Positions 1 to 9,178 of a stretch of 64,000 nt of DNA are shown piece by piece. The stretch covers positions 57,861 to 121,860 of the forward strand of contig NZ_KV794260.1 of the NCBI RefSeq assembly GCF_001808705.1, given 5' to 3'. This DNA comes from Streptococcus sp. HMSC074B11 (GTDB lineage: Bacteria; Bacillota; Bacilli; Lactobacillales; Streptococcaceae). Position 1 is the first letter of the stretch, and each line of letters starts with the position of its first letter. The notes beneath the pieces are model-generated. The model searched no databases. It was not told the origin of the DNA and was given only the letters and a program-made list of their open reading frames with translations. The translations under genes and the position numbers were made by a program.

Positions 1-376
1 CAATGGAGCAGAAGCTGCTGTTCATGAAGTACCTGAGTTCACTGGTCATGTAAATGGTTCAGAAGGAACTACCCATGAAGTTCCACGCTTTGAAGGTGGT
101 GTTCCTGGTGGAGAAGGGACTAGTCACCAAGTTCCAGAATTTACAGGTAGTGTGAATGATTCAGCCCCAAGTACCCGTGAAACTCCAGCATACAGAGATG
201 AGCAGTCACAAGTAGCTCTTGCTATGTCACAAGACAAGACCTACCAAGCGCCTGCAAGTCGTCAAAATATCCTCCCAGAGACAGGTACTAAGGAAAATGC
301 AACCCTCGCAACAGCAGGTGTTGTAGGAGCACTTCTTGGTATGTTTGCAATGGGAAAGAAAAAAGAAGACGAATAA
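1..376 (+). CDS. C-terminal end of an LPXTG cell-wall-anchored surface protein (5' truncated)
   Basis: The open frame runs in from the left edge, so only the C-terminus is visible. It holds three copies of a 17-residue (51-base) repeat of the form HEVPEFTG..NG.EGT, with the His codons at 23, 74 and 125. A sortase signal LPETG (272-286) follows, then a hydrophobic segment and a KKKEDE tail, which is the standard sorting signal for covalent attachment to peptidoglycan. Similar HEVPEF repeats occur near the C-terminus of large streptococcal surface enzymes such as glycosidases, but the catalytic part lies outside the window, so the product cannot be named. Confidence 0.85.
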   Translation, partial: NGAEAAVHEVPEFTGHVNGSEGTTHEVPRFEGGVPGGEGTSHQVPEFTGSVNDSAPSTRETPAYRDEQSQVALAMSQDKTYQAPASRQNILPETGTKENATLATAGVVGALLGMFAMGKKKEDE

Positions 377-433
377 GATGATGTAAAAGCATCTAAGTCA
401 TAGAGATTGGACCAAGAAACAGATCTCGACAAT

Positions 434-490
434 AAAAAGCGGACAAAACTAGTTTTCTGATCTACAGAGACTGATCTTGTTCGCTTTTTT
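434..490 (+). terminator. Terminator after the LPXTG gene
   Basis: Arms at 434-446 and 477-489 pair over 13 bases with one G-U pair and end in a T run. The loop is about 30 bases, long for an intrinsic terminator. Confidence 0.6.
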
Positions 491-521
491 GGCTCTTTGT
501 CAACTGTAGTGAACAACAAGA

Positions 522-680
522 AAGTATAATGCTCTTCGAAAATCTCTTCAAACCGCGTCAGCGTCGCCTTGGATTATATATGTGACTGACTTCGTCAGTC
601 TTATCTACAACCTCAAAGCAGTGCTTTGAGCAACCTGCAGCTCGCTTCCTAGTTTGCTCTTTGATTTTCATTGAGTATAA
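522..680 (+). repeat. BOX element, boxA-boxB-boxC type
   Basis: The 5' part (about 531-575) carries the boxA core CGTCAGCGTCGCCTTG. The middle has boxB-like inverted repeats (GACTGACTTCGTCAGTC, and AAAGCAGTGCTTTG). The 3' part ends with the boxC signature TTGATTTTCATTGAGTAT. This is the modular BOX repeat known from S. pneumoniae and relatives, here with one boxB-like module. Confidence 0.85.
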
Positions 681-967
681 CACAGAGTTGGCTTCTTATT
701 CATAAATTACCGTTCATTTGATAGCAGGTTCCCTTGAAGATGTTTAGTCAGCTAAACCAAGGCTAGTCTTAGCCTAAGCCTAAGCCATTTTATCAAATGA
801 AATCACATCCCATATTTTCTCGATGCTAGTGAAACAATCTTATTTTTAGAAAGTATGACTAGCTAACTTCTACGTGTTATATATTATTAAAACAAATGGG
901 AACTGTTGTATAAAAACGGGGAAAATGATATAATAAAAGCGTTTCCAACAGTAATGATATAAATGCA
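681..967. other. Intergenic stretch without a recognised gene
   Basis: AT-rich sequence between the BOX element and the decayed peptide gene. It has a short direct repeat (the AGCCTAAGCCTAAGCC stretch near 770-785). The only regulatory signal I can support is a promoter-like pair near its 3' end. I see no intact coding sequence. Confidence 0.6.
906..934 (+). promoter_or_regulatory. Promoter upstream of the decayed peptide gene and ABC pair
   Basis: TTGTAT (906-911), 17-base spacer, TATAAT (929-934). It lies 34 bases before the first ATG of the decayed gene and is probably the promoter of the whole cluster up to 3046. Confidence 0.55.
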
Positions 968-1238
968 ATGAAAAATATGAAAAGTCAGTCAAAGTCGTTA
1001 TATTAGCTAGTTTGTTATCAATTAGTCTTTTCAATCCGGTGTATCTGTTGTGACAGTCACTAAAAGTTATCGGTATGATTGGAATACGGTTTGGGAGTAT
1101 AGTACCAACTATCACGACCATTAATCTTTTAACATCCCGTCATGGTCTCGTTATGACAGCTATTCAGAGTATAAAGTAGGTTCTGGCTGGAATTTCTATC
1201 ATTATGAGGTTATAAACTACTACAGCGGAGACTTTTAG
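968..1238 (+). pseudogene. Decayed small secreted-peptide gene, possibly lactococcin 972-like
   Basis: The reading passes through three frames. From ATG 968 a basic N-terminus stops at 1004. A second frame from 994 gives a hydrophobic signal-like stretch (VVILASLLSISLF). A third frame from 1044 to the stop at 1236-1238 encodes a Tyr/Trp-rich peptide (VWEYSTNYHDH, then GSGWNFYHYEV) with one internal TAA. A signal sequence followed by a short aromatic-rich peptide, directly upstream of an ABC ATPase and a membrane protein, resembles lactococcin 972-family bacteriocin loci. The family assignment rests on composition and context. The frame breaks are read directly from the sequence. Confidence 0.5.
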
Positions 1239-1270
1239 TCGTTAAAGAGTGAGAAAAAGGAGGGGTTGAT

Positions 1271-1858
1271 ATGTTAAGGCTTACTCATGTTACCTTAAAA
1301 ACGCGACAAATCATTTTACAAGATGTAGATTTTACCTTTGAGAAAGGTAGGATTTATGGAGTTCTTGCTATCAATGGCTCTGGAAAGACGACACTGTTCC
1401 GCGCCATTAGCAACTTAATTCCCATAAGTAGTGGAAATATCGCAGTCCCTCCTTCTTTATTTTATTATGAAAGTGTTGAATGGCTGGATGGTAACCTAAG
1501 TGGGATGGACTACCTTCGTCTTATAAAAAACATCTGGAAGTCAGGTCTGAACTTGAGGGATGAAATCGCCTACTGGGAAATGTCTGATTATATCAGCCTT
1601 CCCATCCGCAAGTATTCCTTAGGGATGAAGCAACGCTTGGTGATTGCTATGTATTTCCTCAGTCAGGCCAAATGCTGGCTTATGGATGAGATTACAAATG
1701 GCTTAGATGAGTATTATCGACAGAAGTTTTTTGATAGGCTAGCACAAATCGATAGACAAGAACAGCTGGTTCTTTTAAGTTCCCACTATAAGGAAGAGTT
1801 GCTTGATGTCTGCGATAGAGTAGTAACCATTCATCAGGGGCAGATAGAAGAGGTTTAG
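1271..1858 (+). CDS. ABC transporter ATP-binding protein (ABC-2 / bacteriocin-type)
   Basis: This 195-residue lone ATPase domain has a Walker A variant AINGSGKTT (residues 33-41, with Ala for the usual first Gly), a signature-like SLGMKQRL and Walker B LMDEITNGLD. A strong ribosome site (AAAGGAGGG) precedes ATG 1271. The next gene starts 3 bases after its stop, so the two form an ATPase/permease pair. Substrate is unknown. The decayed peptide gene upstream suggests export of, or immunity to, a bacteriocin-like peptide. It is short for an ABC ATPase but all core motifs are present. Confidence 0.8.
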   Translation: MLRLTHVTLKTRQIILQDVDFTFEKGRIYGVLAINGSGKTTLFRAISNLIPISSGNIAVPPSLFYYESVEWLDGNLSGMDYLRLIKNIWKSGLNLRDEIAYWEMSDYISLPIRKYSLGMKQRLVIAMYFLSQAKCWLMDEITNGLDEYYRQKFFDRLAQIDRQEQLVLLSSHYKEELLDVCDRVVTIHQGQIEEV

Positions 1859-1861
1859 TTT

Positions 1862-3046
1862 ATGAAAGATGTTAGTCTATTTTTATTAAAAAAAGTTTTC
1901 AAAAGTCGCTTAAACTGGATTATCTTAGCTTTATTTGTATCTGGACTCGGTGTTACCTTTTATTTTAATAGTCAGACTGCAAACTCCGTCAGCTTGGAGA
2001 GAGAGTTGGAAACTAGTCTTGTAGACCGTGAGAGAGTCATCAATGGATATGAAGAGAAACTCTCCCAAATATCTGACACCAGCTCGGAGGAATACCAGTT
2101 TGCTAAAGAAAATTTAGACTTGCAAAAAAATCTTTTTACTCAAAAGAAAGAAATTCTGGATTTGTTAAAAGAAGGACGCTGGAAAGAAGCCTACTATTTG
2201 CAGTGGCAAGCTGAGGAAAAGAGTTATGAAATTGTATCGAAGCAACCGACTTCTAGCTCTGACTTTAAAATGGCGGTTGACCGCGAACGAAAGACTTACC
2301 AAGCCCTATATCCCTTGAACATAAAAGCCCACAATTTAGTTTATCCGACCCACGGGATTGATCAGATTGTCTGGATTTTAGAGCTTATCATCCCAAGCTT
2401 GTTTGTGGTTGCTATTATTTTTATGTTAACGCAACTGTTCGCAGAAAGATATCAAAATCATCTGGATACAGCTCAGTTATATCCTTTTTCAAAAGTGACA
2501 TTTGCAATATCCTCTCTTGGAGTTGGAGTGGGTTATGTAACTGTGCTGTTTATCGGAATCAGCGGATTTTCTTTTCTAGTGGGAAGTCTGATAAGTGGTT
2601 TTGGACAGTTAGATTATCCATACCCGTTCTATAGCTTAACGAATCAAGAGGTAACTATCGGAACGATACAAGATGTGTTATTTCCTAGCTTGCTCTTAAC
2701 TTTCTTGGCTTTTATCGTTATTGTGGAAGTCGTCTACTTGATTGCATACTTTTTTAAGCAAAAAATGCCTGTCCTCTTTATTTCCTTAATTGGGATAGTT
2801 GGCTTATTGTTTGGCATCCAAACCATTCAGCCTCTTCAGAGGATTGCACATCTGATTCCCTTTACTTACTTACGTTCAGTGGAGATTTTGTCTGGAAGAT
2901 TACCTAAGCAGATTGATAATGTCAATCTAAATTGGGGCATGGGGGTGGTCTTACTGCCTTGCACGATAATTCTTTTGCTATTGGGAATTCTATTTATCGA
3001 AAGTTGGGGAAGTTCACGAAAAAAAAGTATTTTAAATAGGTGTTAG
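1862..3046 (+). CDS. ABC transporter membrane subunit, ABC-2 type
   Basis: This 394-residue membrane protein has one hydrophobic helix near residues 17-35, an extracytoplasmic charged, coiled-coil-prone region of about 125 residues, and about five helices in the C-terminal half (roughly 165-380). That is the usual ABC-2 permease topology. It is translationally coupled to the ATPase ending at 1858. I do not recognise a named family. Bacteriocin-associated permeases of lactococcin 972 loci are usually longer, so a general peptide or drug exporter is an alternative. Confidence 0.7.
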   Translation: MKDVSLFLLKKVFKSRLNWIILALFVSGLGVTFYFNSQTANSVSLERELETSLVDRERVINGYEEKLSQISDTSSEEYQFAKENLDLQKNLFTQKKEILDLLKEGRWKEAYYLQWQAEEKSYEIVSKQPTSSSDFKMAVDRERKTYQALYPLNIKAHNLVYPTHGIDQIVWILELIIPSLFVVAIIFMLTQLFAERYQNHLDTAQLYPFSKVTFAISSLGVGVGYVTVLFIGISGFSFLVGSLISGFGQLDYPYPFYSLTNQEVTIGTIQDVLFPSLLLTFLAFIVIVEVVYLIAYFFKQKMPVLFISLIGIVGLLFGIQTIQPLQRIAHLIPFTYLRSVEILSGRLPKQIDNVNLNWGMGVVLLPCTIILLLLGILFIESWGSSRKKSILNRC

Positions 3047-3167
3047 TTTTCCTATTTCCAATTGATAATTACTTCATGCAATCAACAATAAGAGAGAACA
3101 TCCGAATCATTGTTAGCTATGAAAAATGAGGGGAAACGAATCTCAGGAGACTCTCAAAATATGAGCC

Positions 3168-3196
3168 AAAAAAAGTCATCATTAGATGGCTTTTTT
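3168..3196 (+). terminator. Terminator after the ABC-2 pair
   Basis: A hairpin with the arm AGTCATC (ending at 3180) pairs with GATGGCT (from 3185), extended by A/T pairs and followed by six Ts. Confidence 0.7.
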
Positions 3197-3252
3197 GCTA
3201 TCAAAAGAGTTATAATAAAGGTGAAAATAGTAGGAGAAGAGGAGGAGATAGG

Positions 3253-3954
3253 ATGGCTTATATTGAAATGAAAAATAGCTATAAGAGGTATCATACTGGT
3301 GATACAGAAATTGTAGCCAATCGAGATGTCAACTTCGAGATTGAAAAGGGAGAACTGGTCATTATCCTTGGTTCATCTGGAGCAGGAAAGTCAACAGTTT
3401 TGAATATTCTAGGTGGGATGGATACAAATGATGAAGGGCAAGTTTGGGTTGATGGGACTAACATTTCTAACTATACATCTCATCAGAGAACAAACTATCG
3501 GAGAGATGATGTTGGCTTTGTCTTTCAATTTTACAACCTGGTTTCTAACTTGACTGCTAAGGAAAATGTCGAGCTGGCATCAGAAATAGTCTCAGATGCC
3601 TTGGATCCAGAACAGGTTCTCAAGGATGTAGGATTAGGACACCGTCTTAATAATTTTCCAGCCCAGCTATCAGGTGGTGAGCAACAACGGGTCTCCATTG
3701 CCCGAGCAGTGGCTAAAAATCCTAAAATTCTCCTTTGTGATGAACCAACGGGAGCTTTGGACTACCAGACTGGTAAGCAGGTTCTAAAGATTCTTCAAGA
3801 TATGTCACGCAAAAAAGGAACCACCGTTATCATCGTGACCCATAACGCTTCTCTAGCTCCTATAGCTGATCGGGTGATTCAGATGCATGATGCTGGGGTC
3901 AAGAGTGTTGTCCTCAATCCTCAACCACAGGATATTGATGATTTGGAGTACTGA
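3253..3954 (+). CDS. ABC transporter ATP-binding protein, MacB/LolD type
   Basis: 233 residues with Walker [10 protein letters not shown] (residues 40-48), signature LSGGEQQR (about 143-150), Walker [13 protein letters not shown] and the H-loop THN. The DEPTGALD form is typical of the LolD/MacB/FtsE group, which pairs with FtsX-domain permeases rather than importers. The permease follows immediately. A TATAAT at 3211-3216 and a GAGGAGGA ribosome site precede the ATG. The likely role is extrusion or envelope-stress handling of peptides or lipid-linked substrates. The substrate cannot be read from sequence. Confidence 0.85.
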   Translation: MAYIEMKNSYKRYHTGDTEIVANRDVNFEIEKGELVIILGSSGAGKSTVLNILGGMDTNDEGQVWVDGTNISNYTSHQRTNYRRDDVGFVFQFYNLVSNLTAKENVELASEIVSDALDPEQVLKDVGLGHRLNNFPAQLSGGEQQRVSIARAVAKNPKILLCDEPTGALDYQTGKQVLKILQDMSRKKGTTVIIVTHNASLAPIADRVIQMHDAGVKSVVLNPQPQDIDDLEY

Positions 3955-3955
3955 T

Positions 3956-6661
3956 ATGAAAAGAAGGACATATTGGAAAGACCTGTTCCAATCTTTCACA
4001 GGTTCAAAGGGACGGTTTTTATCCATCCTAACTCTGATGATGTTGGGTTCTTTGGCCTTGATCGGTCTTAAGGTTGCTAGTCCCAATATGGAGCGAACAG
4101 CTTGGGATTATATACAAAAATCCAATCTGGCAGATATAACCGTCATAGCAGATTATGGTCTAGATCAGGCAGATCAGGAAGAATTGCAAACTCTATCAGG
4201 AGCAGAGGTTGAATTTGGTTATATGACAGATTTGACTCTAGCAAACAGTGAAAATGCCATACGGATATTTTCTAAGACAGACAAGATTTCGAAATTTGAG
4301 GTGACCCAAGGTCGCTTACCTGAAAAAGAAGATGAACTAGCTTTGGCAGACTTTTGGAAAGATCGCTATCAGATTGGTCAAGTCATTTATTTGAGTCAAA
4401 AAAAGGGCAGTAATTCTCAATTAAAGCGGGATAGTTATACCATTACAGGCTTTATCCACTCTCCAGATATTTTTTCAAAATCAGATATGGGGAGTTCAGC
4501 CAGTGGTAATGGGAATCTAGCAGCTTACGCTGTCGTAACTGAAGAAAATTTTAAGAGCTCTGTTTACACGATTGCCCGCCTGCGTTTTGCTAGCCTAACA
4601 GATGTCAATCCTTTCTCTAGTGATTACGAAAAGAAGCTAGAGGAAGAAGAGGAGACTTTAAAGGAACTAGTTGCTGATAATGGACAAGCGCGGCTAGAGA
4701 AAATGAAGAAGGATGCCCAAGAGTCCCTTGATGAAGGCAAGAAACAACTAGACGAGGCAGAGACCAACTTGACAGCTGGCAAGAAACGCCTGCAAGAAAT
4801 TGAAACGCGTCTACAAGCTCAAGAAAATCAAGTAAGCCAACTACCAGAACCACAAAAAAGTCAAGCATCTAGTCAGTTAGGAGAAGCAAAAGAACAACTA
4901 AAGCAAGAAAAGGAAAAACTAAGTCAAGCTGAAAGCGACCTTGCTAACGAAAAGGTTAAATGGCAGACCAGTAAGGATGAAGTCAATGCTCTGACAGAGC
5001 CAAGCTATCATGTCTACAATCGAAAGAGTTCTCCTACTGGTCAAGGTTATCTCATGTATAGTAACTCGGCCATGAGTATTCGTGCCGTAGGGAATATCTT
5101 TCCAGTCGTTCTCTATGCCGTAGCAGCCATGGTTACCTTTACCACCATGACACGATTTGTAGACGAGGAAAGGACCAATGCAGGGATTTTCAAAGCTCTA
5201 GGCTACCATAGCAAGGATATCATTGCTAAGTTTGTGATTTACGGTCTGGTTGCTGCTACTCTTGGCACTCTACTAGGAATTCTGATTGGTCACTACATCC
5301 TAGCACCTACTATTTCGCATATCATCACTAAGCGAATGATCGTTGGTGAGAGTCAGCAGTATTTCTATTGGACCTATAGTTGCTTGGCTTTGGGACTAAG
5401 CTTAGTAGCTAGTGTCCTACCTGCCTACCTTGTATCTCATAGAGAATTGCATGAAGAAGCAGCGCAATTATTACTACCTAAGCCACCAGTCAAGGGCTCA
5501 AAGATTCTCTTGGAGCGGATAACTTTTATCTGGTCTCATTTGAGCTTTACCCAAAAGGTAACTGCCCGCAATATTTTCCGTTACAAACAACGCATGCTGA
5601 TGACCATTTTTGGGGTTGCGGGTTCGGTAGCTCTCCTCTTTGCAGGGCTTGGTATTCAGTCTTCTGTGGCTGGAGTGGCTGACAGGCAGTTTAAGGATCT
5701 GCAACAATATCAGATGATTCTCTCTGTCAATTCTCGAGCTTCAGATTCTGATAAGGCAAAGCTAGAAGAAAAATTGCAGAGTGATGAAGTTGAAAACTAT
5801 CGTTTAATTTCTTCCAAACAGGTTGAGGAAAAGTATGCTGGCAAGGCAGGTGTTCAAACCATGACCATGATGGTAACGGATCAAGATGACCTGGCTCCCT
5901 TTGTCGTCCTAGAAAAAAATGGGGAAAAACTGAGCTTATCTAACGGACTTGTTCTGACTGAAAAATTAGCCCAGTTGGCAGGAGTTTCCGTTGGTGACAA
6001 CTTTACAATAGATGGAAAAACCTTTAAGGTTGGAGCCATTACCGAACACTACGTAGGCCATTTTGTTTATATGAATCAGGCGACCTATGAGAAGATATAT
6101 GGTCAAGCTTCCAAGCTGAACACCTATCTGGTCCAACTTAAGGATAAAAGTGAAGGCAATACTGAAAGAGTCGCAGGAGAATTTATGGATCTAGCTGCTG
6201 TCAGTGGCCTCGTTCAAAACGCCTCCACCATTCAGCTCTTTGAGAGTTTTGCCAATTCTCTGAATCACACCATGGCGATTTTGGTGCTGGTATCAGTGCT
6301 ATTAGCCATCGTGATTCTCTATAATTTGACCAATATCAATGTTGCTGAACGGATTCGGGAACTCTCAACTATCAAAGTTCTTGGTTTTCATAACAAAGAA
6401 GTGACCCTTTACATCTATCGGGAAACCATCCTATTGTCACTAATTGGAATGATTGTAGGATTGGTATCAGGCTTTTATCTCCATCAATTTCTCATTCAGA
6501 TGATCGCACCCGGTACCTTCCGTTTTCAACCAAAGGTCGGCTGGGAAGTTTATCTCATTCCAGTTCTAGCTGTCAGTGTCATTTTGACCATCCTAGGAGT
6601 TTTTGTCAATTATTATCTCCGAAAGGTGGATATGTTAGAAGCCCTCAAGTCTGTAGAATAA
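3956..6661 (+). CDS. ABC transporter permease with two FtsX domains and a coiled coil
   Basis: I place the start at ATG 3956 (901 residues), which overlaps the end of the ATPase gene by spacing only and follows a GGAG site. An upstream in-frame ATG at 3887 lies deep inside the ATPase gene. There is an N-terminal membrane helix, a long extracytoplasmic part with a Lys/Glu/Gln-rich coiled coil at about residues 221-348, a first FtsX block at about 378-492, a second extracytoplasmic domain, and a second FtsX block from about 761 to the end. This is the architecture of large Firmicute export permeases. It ends just before a terminator. Confidence 0.85.
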   Translation: MKRRTYWKDLFQSFTGSKGRFLSILTLMMLGSLALIGLKVASPNMERTAWDYIQKSNLADITVIADYGLDQADQEELQTLSGAEVEFGYMTDLTLANSENAIRIFSKTDKISKFEVTQGRLPEKEDELALADFWKDRYQIGQVIYLSQKKGSNSQLKRDSYTITGFIHSPDIFSKSDMGSSASGNGNLAAYAVVTEENFKSSVYTIARLRFASLTDVNPFSSDYEKKLEEEEETLKELVADNGQARLEKMKKDAQESLDEGKKQLDEAETNLTAGKKRLQEIETRLQAQENQVSQLPEPQKSQASSQLGEAKEQLKQEKEKLSQAESDLANEKVKWQTSKDEVNALTEPSYHVYNRKSSPTGQGYLMYSNSAMSIRAVGNIFPVVLYAVAAMVTFTTMTRFVDEERTNAGIFKALGYHSKDIIAKFVIYGLVAATLGTLLGILIGHYILAPTISHIITKRMIVGESQQYFYWTYSCLALGLSLVASVLPAYLVSHRELHEEAAQLLLPKPPVKGSKILLERITFIWSHLSFTQKVTARNIFRYKQRMLMTIFGVAGSVALLFAGLGIQSSVAGVADRQFKDLQQYQMILSVNSRASDSDKAKLEEKLQSDEVENYRLISSKQVEEKYAGKAGVQTMTMMVTDQDDLAPFVVLEKNGEKLSLSNGLVLTEKLAQLAGVSVGDNFTIDGKTFKVGAITEHYVGHFVYMNQATYEKIYGQASKLNTYLVQLKDKSEGNTERVAGEFMDLAAVSGLVQNASTIQLFESFANSLNHTMAILVLVSVLLAIVILYNLTNINVAERIRELSTIKVLGFHNKEVTLYIYRETILLSLIGMIVGLVSGFYLHQFLIQMIAPGTFRFQPKVGWEVYLIPVLAVSVILTILGVFVNYYLRKVDMLEALKSVE

Positions 6662-6686
6662 TTGGTAGAGGACAAAAACAAATAAG

Positions 6687-6707
6687 AAAGCCCTTTGTGG
6701 CTTTTTT
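6687..6707 (+). terminator. Terminator between the ABC permease and murD
   Basis: A short hairpin AAAGCC/GGCTTT (6687-6692, 6699-6704) with a T run. A weak -10 (TAAAAT, 6724-6729) for murD follows. Confidence 0.6.
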
Positions 6708-6756
6708 ATTTTCATAAAAATGGTAAAATAGTAAGAGTAGAAATGGAGTTCTAGAT

Positions 6757-8109
6757 ATGAAACGAATTGATCAATTTGAAAATAAGAAAGTATTAGTCCT
6801 AGGTTTGGCTAAATCTGGTGAGTCAGCAGCTCGTCTCTTGGACAAGTTGGGTGCTATTGTAACGGTGAATGATGGCAAGCCTTTTGAGGAAAATCCAGCT
6901 GCGCAAAGTCTCTTGGAAGAGGGCATCAAGGTTGTCACTGGTGGACATCCTTTGGAATTATTGGATGAAGATTTTGCCCTCATGGTAAAAAATCCAGGAA
7001 TTCCTTATAGCAACCCGATGATTGAAAAAGCGCTAGAAAAAGGTATTCCAGTCTTGACAGAGGTTGAGTTGGCCTACTTGATTTCTGATGCACCGATTGT
7101 TGGTATTACTGGTTCAAATGGTAAGACTACGACCACAACCATGATCGGAGAAGTTCTGACTGCTGCAGGACAAAATGGACTCTTATCAGGTAACATCGGT
7201 TATCCTGCTAGTCAGGTTGCTCAAACTGCGACAGATAAGGATACCCTTGTCATGGAGCTATCATCTTTCCAACTAATGGGAATCCAAGAATTTCATCCTG
7301 AAATTGCTGTTATTACCAACCTGATGCCAACGCATATTGACTATCACGGTTCTTTTGAAGCCTATGTCGAAGCTAAGTGGAATATTCAAAGCAATATGAC
7401 AGCGGCTGATTACTTAGTATTGAACTTCAACCAGGAATTAGCTCAAGAGCTTGCTACAAAGACAAACGCGACTGTAGTACCATTCTCAACTCTTGAAAAG
7501 GTTGATGGTGCTTATCTTGAAGATGGTCTTCTCTACTTCCGTGGTGAAAAAGTCATGACAGCTGATGAAATCGGAGTTCCTGGTAGCCACAATGTGGAAA
7601 ATGCTCTTGCAACCATTGCTGTAGCTAAACTTCGTGGTGTGGACAATGAAACCATCAAGGAAACCTTGTCAGCCTTTGGTGGTGTCAAACACCGCCTCCA
7701 ATTTGTAGACCAAATCAATGGGGTGAAATTCTACAACGATAGTAAGTCAACCAATATCTTAGCAACTCAAAAAGCCTTGTCTGGATTTGACAATAGTAAG
7801 GTTGTCTTGATTGCCGGTGGGTTGGACCGTGGAAATGAGTTTGATGAATTAGTGCCAGATATTAAAGGACTCAAGAAAATGGTCATCCTCGGTCAGTCTG
7901 CAGAGCGTGTCAAACGTGCAGCGGACAAGGCTGGTGTGGCTTATGTGGATGCAACTGATATTGCTGACGCAACTCGAAAGGCTTATGAACTTGCGGAAGA
8001 AGGAGATGTGGTTCTCCTCAGTCCTGCTAATGCTAGCTGGGATATGTATGCCAACTTTGAGGTACGTGGAGATCTTTTCATCGACACTGTAGCGGAGTTA
8101 AAGGGATAA
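6757..8109 (+). CDS. murD: UDP-N-acetylmuramoylalanine--D-glutamate ligase
   Basis: 450 residues, normal for MurD. The enzyme adds D-glutamate to UDP-MurNAc-L-alanine in the cytoplasmic phase of peptidoglycan synthesis. Visible features are the N-terminal UDP-binding Rossmann region, the Mur ligase ATP loop GSNGKTTT (about residues 115-121), YHGSFEAY, the central FGGVKHRL and FYNDSKSTN motifs, and a C-terminal domain with [10 protein letters not shown]. It is the first gene of murD-murG-divIB. murG begins one base after its stop, implying translational coupling. Confidence 0.98.
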   Translation: MKRIDQFENKKVLVLGLAKSGESAARLLDKLGAIVTVNDGKPFEENPAAQSLLEEGIKVVTGGHPLELLDEDFALMVKNPGIPYSNPMIEKALEKGIPVLTEVELAYLISDAPIVGITGSNGKTTTTTMIGEVLTAAGQNGLLSGNIGYPASQVAQTATDKDTLVMELSSFQLMGIQEFHPEIAVITNLMPTHIDYHGSFEAYVEAKWNIQSNMTAADYLVLNFNQELAQELATKTNATVVPFSTLEKVDGAYLEDGLLYFRGEKVMTADEIGVPGSHNVENALATIAVAKLRGVDNETIKETLSAFGGVKHRLQFVDQINGVKFYNDSKSTNILATQKALSGFDNSKVVLIAGGLDRGNEFDELVPDIKGLKKMVILGQSAERVKRAADKAGVAYVDATDIADATRKAYELAEEGDVVLLSPANASWDMYANFEVRGDLFIDTVAELKG

Positions 8110-8110
8110 T

Positions 8111-9169
8111 ATGAAAAAAATAGTATTTACAGGTGGGGGAACGGTTGGACACGTTACCCTCAACCTTTTGTTAATTCCTAAGTTCATCGAAGATGGCTGG
8201 GAAGTCCACTATATTGGTGACAAAAACGGAATTGAGCATCATGAAATTCTCAAGTCAGGTTTAGATGTCACCTTCCATTCTATTGCAACTGGGAAATTGC
8301 GTCGATATTTCTCATGGCAAAATATGATTGACGTCTTTAAGGTTGCTTTTGGAATCCTTCAATCGCTCTTTATCATGCTTCGAGTTCGTCCACAAGCCCT
8401 CTTTTCTAAGGGTGGATTTGTATCTGTTCCGCCTGTTATCGCAGCGCGAGTATGCAGAGTACCAGTCTTCATCCATGAGTCTGATCTCTCTATGGGATTG
8501 GCCAATAAAATCGCCTATAAGTTTGCGACTAAGATGTACTCTACTTTCGAGCAAGCGTCTAGTCTCACTAAGGTAGAACATGTAGGAGCCGTGACCAAGG
8601 TTTCTGGACCAATTATGGAAGAGCCTGAAGAAATGGTGGATATCCGAACTTCTTTCAATGATAAGCTACCAACTCTTCTTTTCGTCGGAGGTTCTGCTGG
8701 TGCGCGTGTCTTTAACCAATTAGTTACAGACCATAAGGAAGAGCTGACTAGTCGTTATAATATCATCAACCTAACAGGGGATGCTAGCTTAAATGAACTA
8801 AGTTCAAACCTCTACCGTGTTGACTACGTGACTGAACTCTATCAACCGCTCATGAATATGGCTGATGTAGTCATCACTCGTGGTGGCGCCAATACTATTT
8901 TTGAACTTCTTGCCATGGCTAAATTGCATGTCATTGTCCCTCTAGGACGTGAAGCTAGTCGTGGAGATCAGATTGAAAATGCGGCTTACTTTGTGAAAAA
9001 AGGCTATGCTGAGGAGTTGCAAGAGGGCGATTTGACCTTGTCTACTTTAGAAGAAAAAGTAAGCAAGCTTTTGACCCACAAGGAAGACTACCAGAACACG
9101 ATGAAGAATTCTCATGAATTAAAATCTGTGGCGGATTTTTATGCGCTACTAAAAAAAGATCTATCATAA
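8111..9169 (+). CDS. murG: Undecaprenyl-PP-MurNAc-pentapeptide GlcNAc transferase
   Basis: 352 residues, family length. MurG makes lipid II from lipid I at the inner face of the membrane. The N-terminal GGGTVGH loop (residues 8-14), a second glycine-rich GGSAGA motif (about 192-197) and the C-terminal [14 protein letters not shown] sugar-nucleotide site are all present. Its start is one base after the murD stop and divIB begins 9 bases after its own stop, so the three genes are one operon linking precursor synthesis to septation. Confidence 0.98.
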   Translation: MKKIVFTGGGTVGHVTLNLLLIPKFIEDGWEVHYIGDKNGIEHHEILKSGLDVTFHSIATGKLRRYFSWQNMIDVFKVAFGILQSLFIMLRVRPQALFSKGGFVSVPPVIAARVCRVPVFIHESDLSMGLANKIAYKFATKMYSTFEQASSLTKVEHVGAVTKVSGPIMEEPEEMVDIRTSFNDKLPTLLFVGGSAGARVFNQLVTDHKEELTSRYNIINLTGDASLNELSSNLYRVDYVTELYQPLMNMADVVITRGGANTIFELLAMAKLHVIVPLGREASRGDQIENAAYFVKKGYAEELQEGDLTLSTLEEKVSKLLTHKEDYQNTMKNSHELKSVADFYALLKKDLS

Positions 9170-9178
9170 GGAAAATCG

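Noticed and set aside
870..1121. 83-residue minus-strand frame across the decayed peptide gene
   Set aside because: No ribosome site, no family-like pattern, and it crosses the plus-strand promoter and signal region.
3887..3955. Upstream start of the FtsX-type permease inside the ATPase gene
   Set aside because: No ribosome site at 3887. ATG 3956 has one and gives a normal membrane-protein start.
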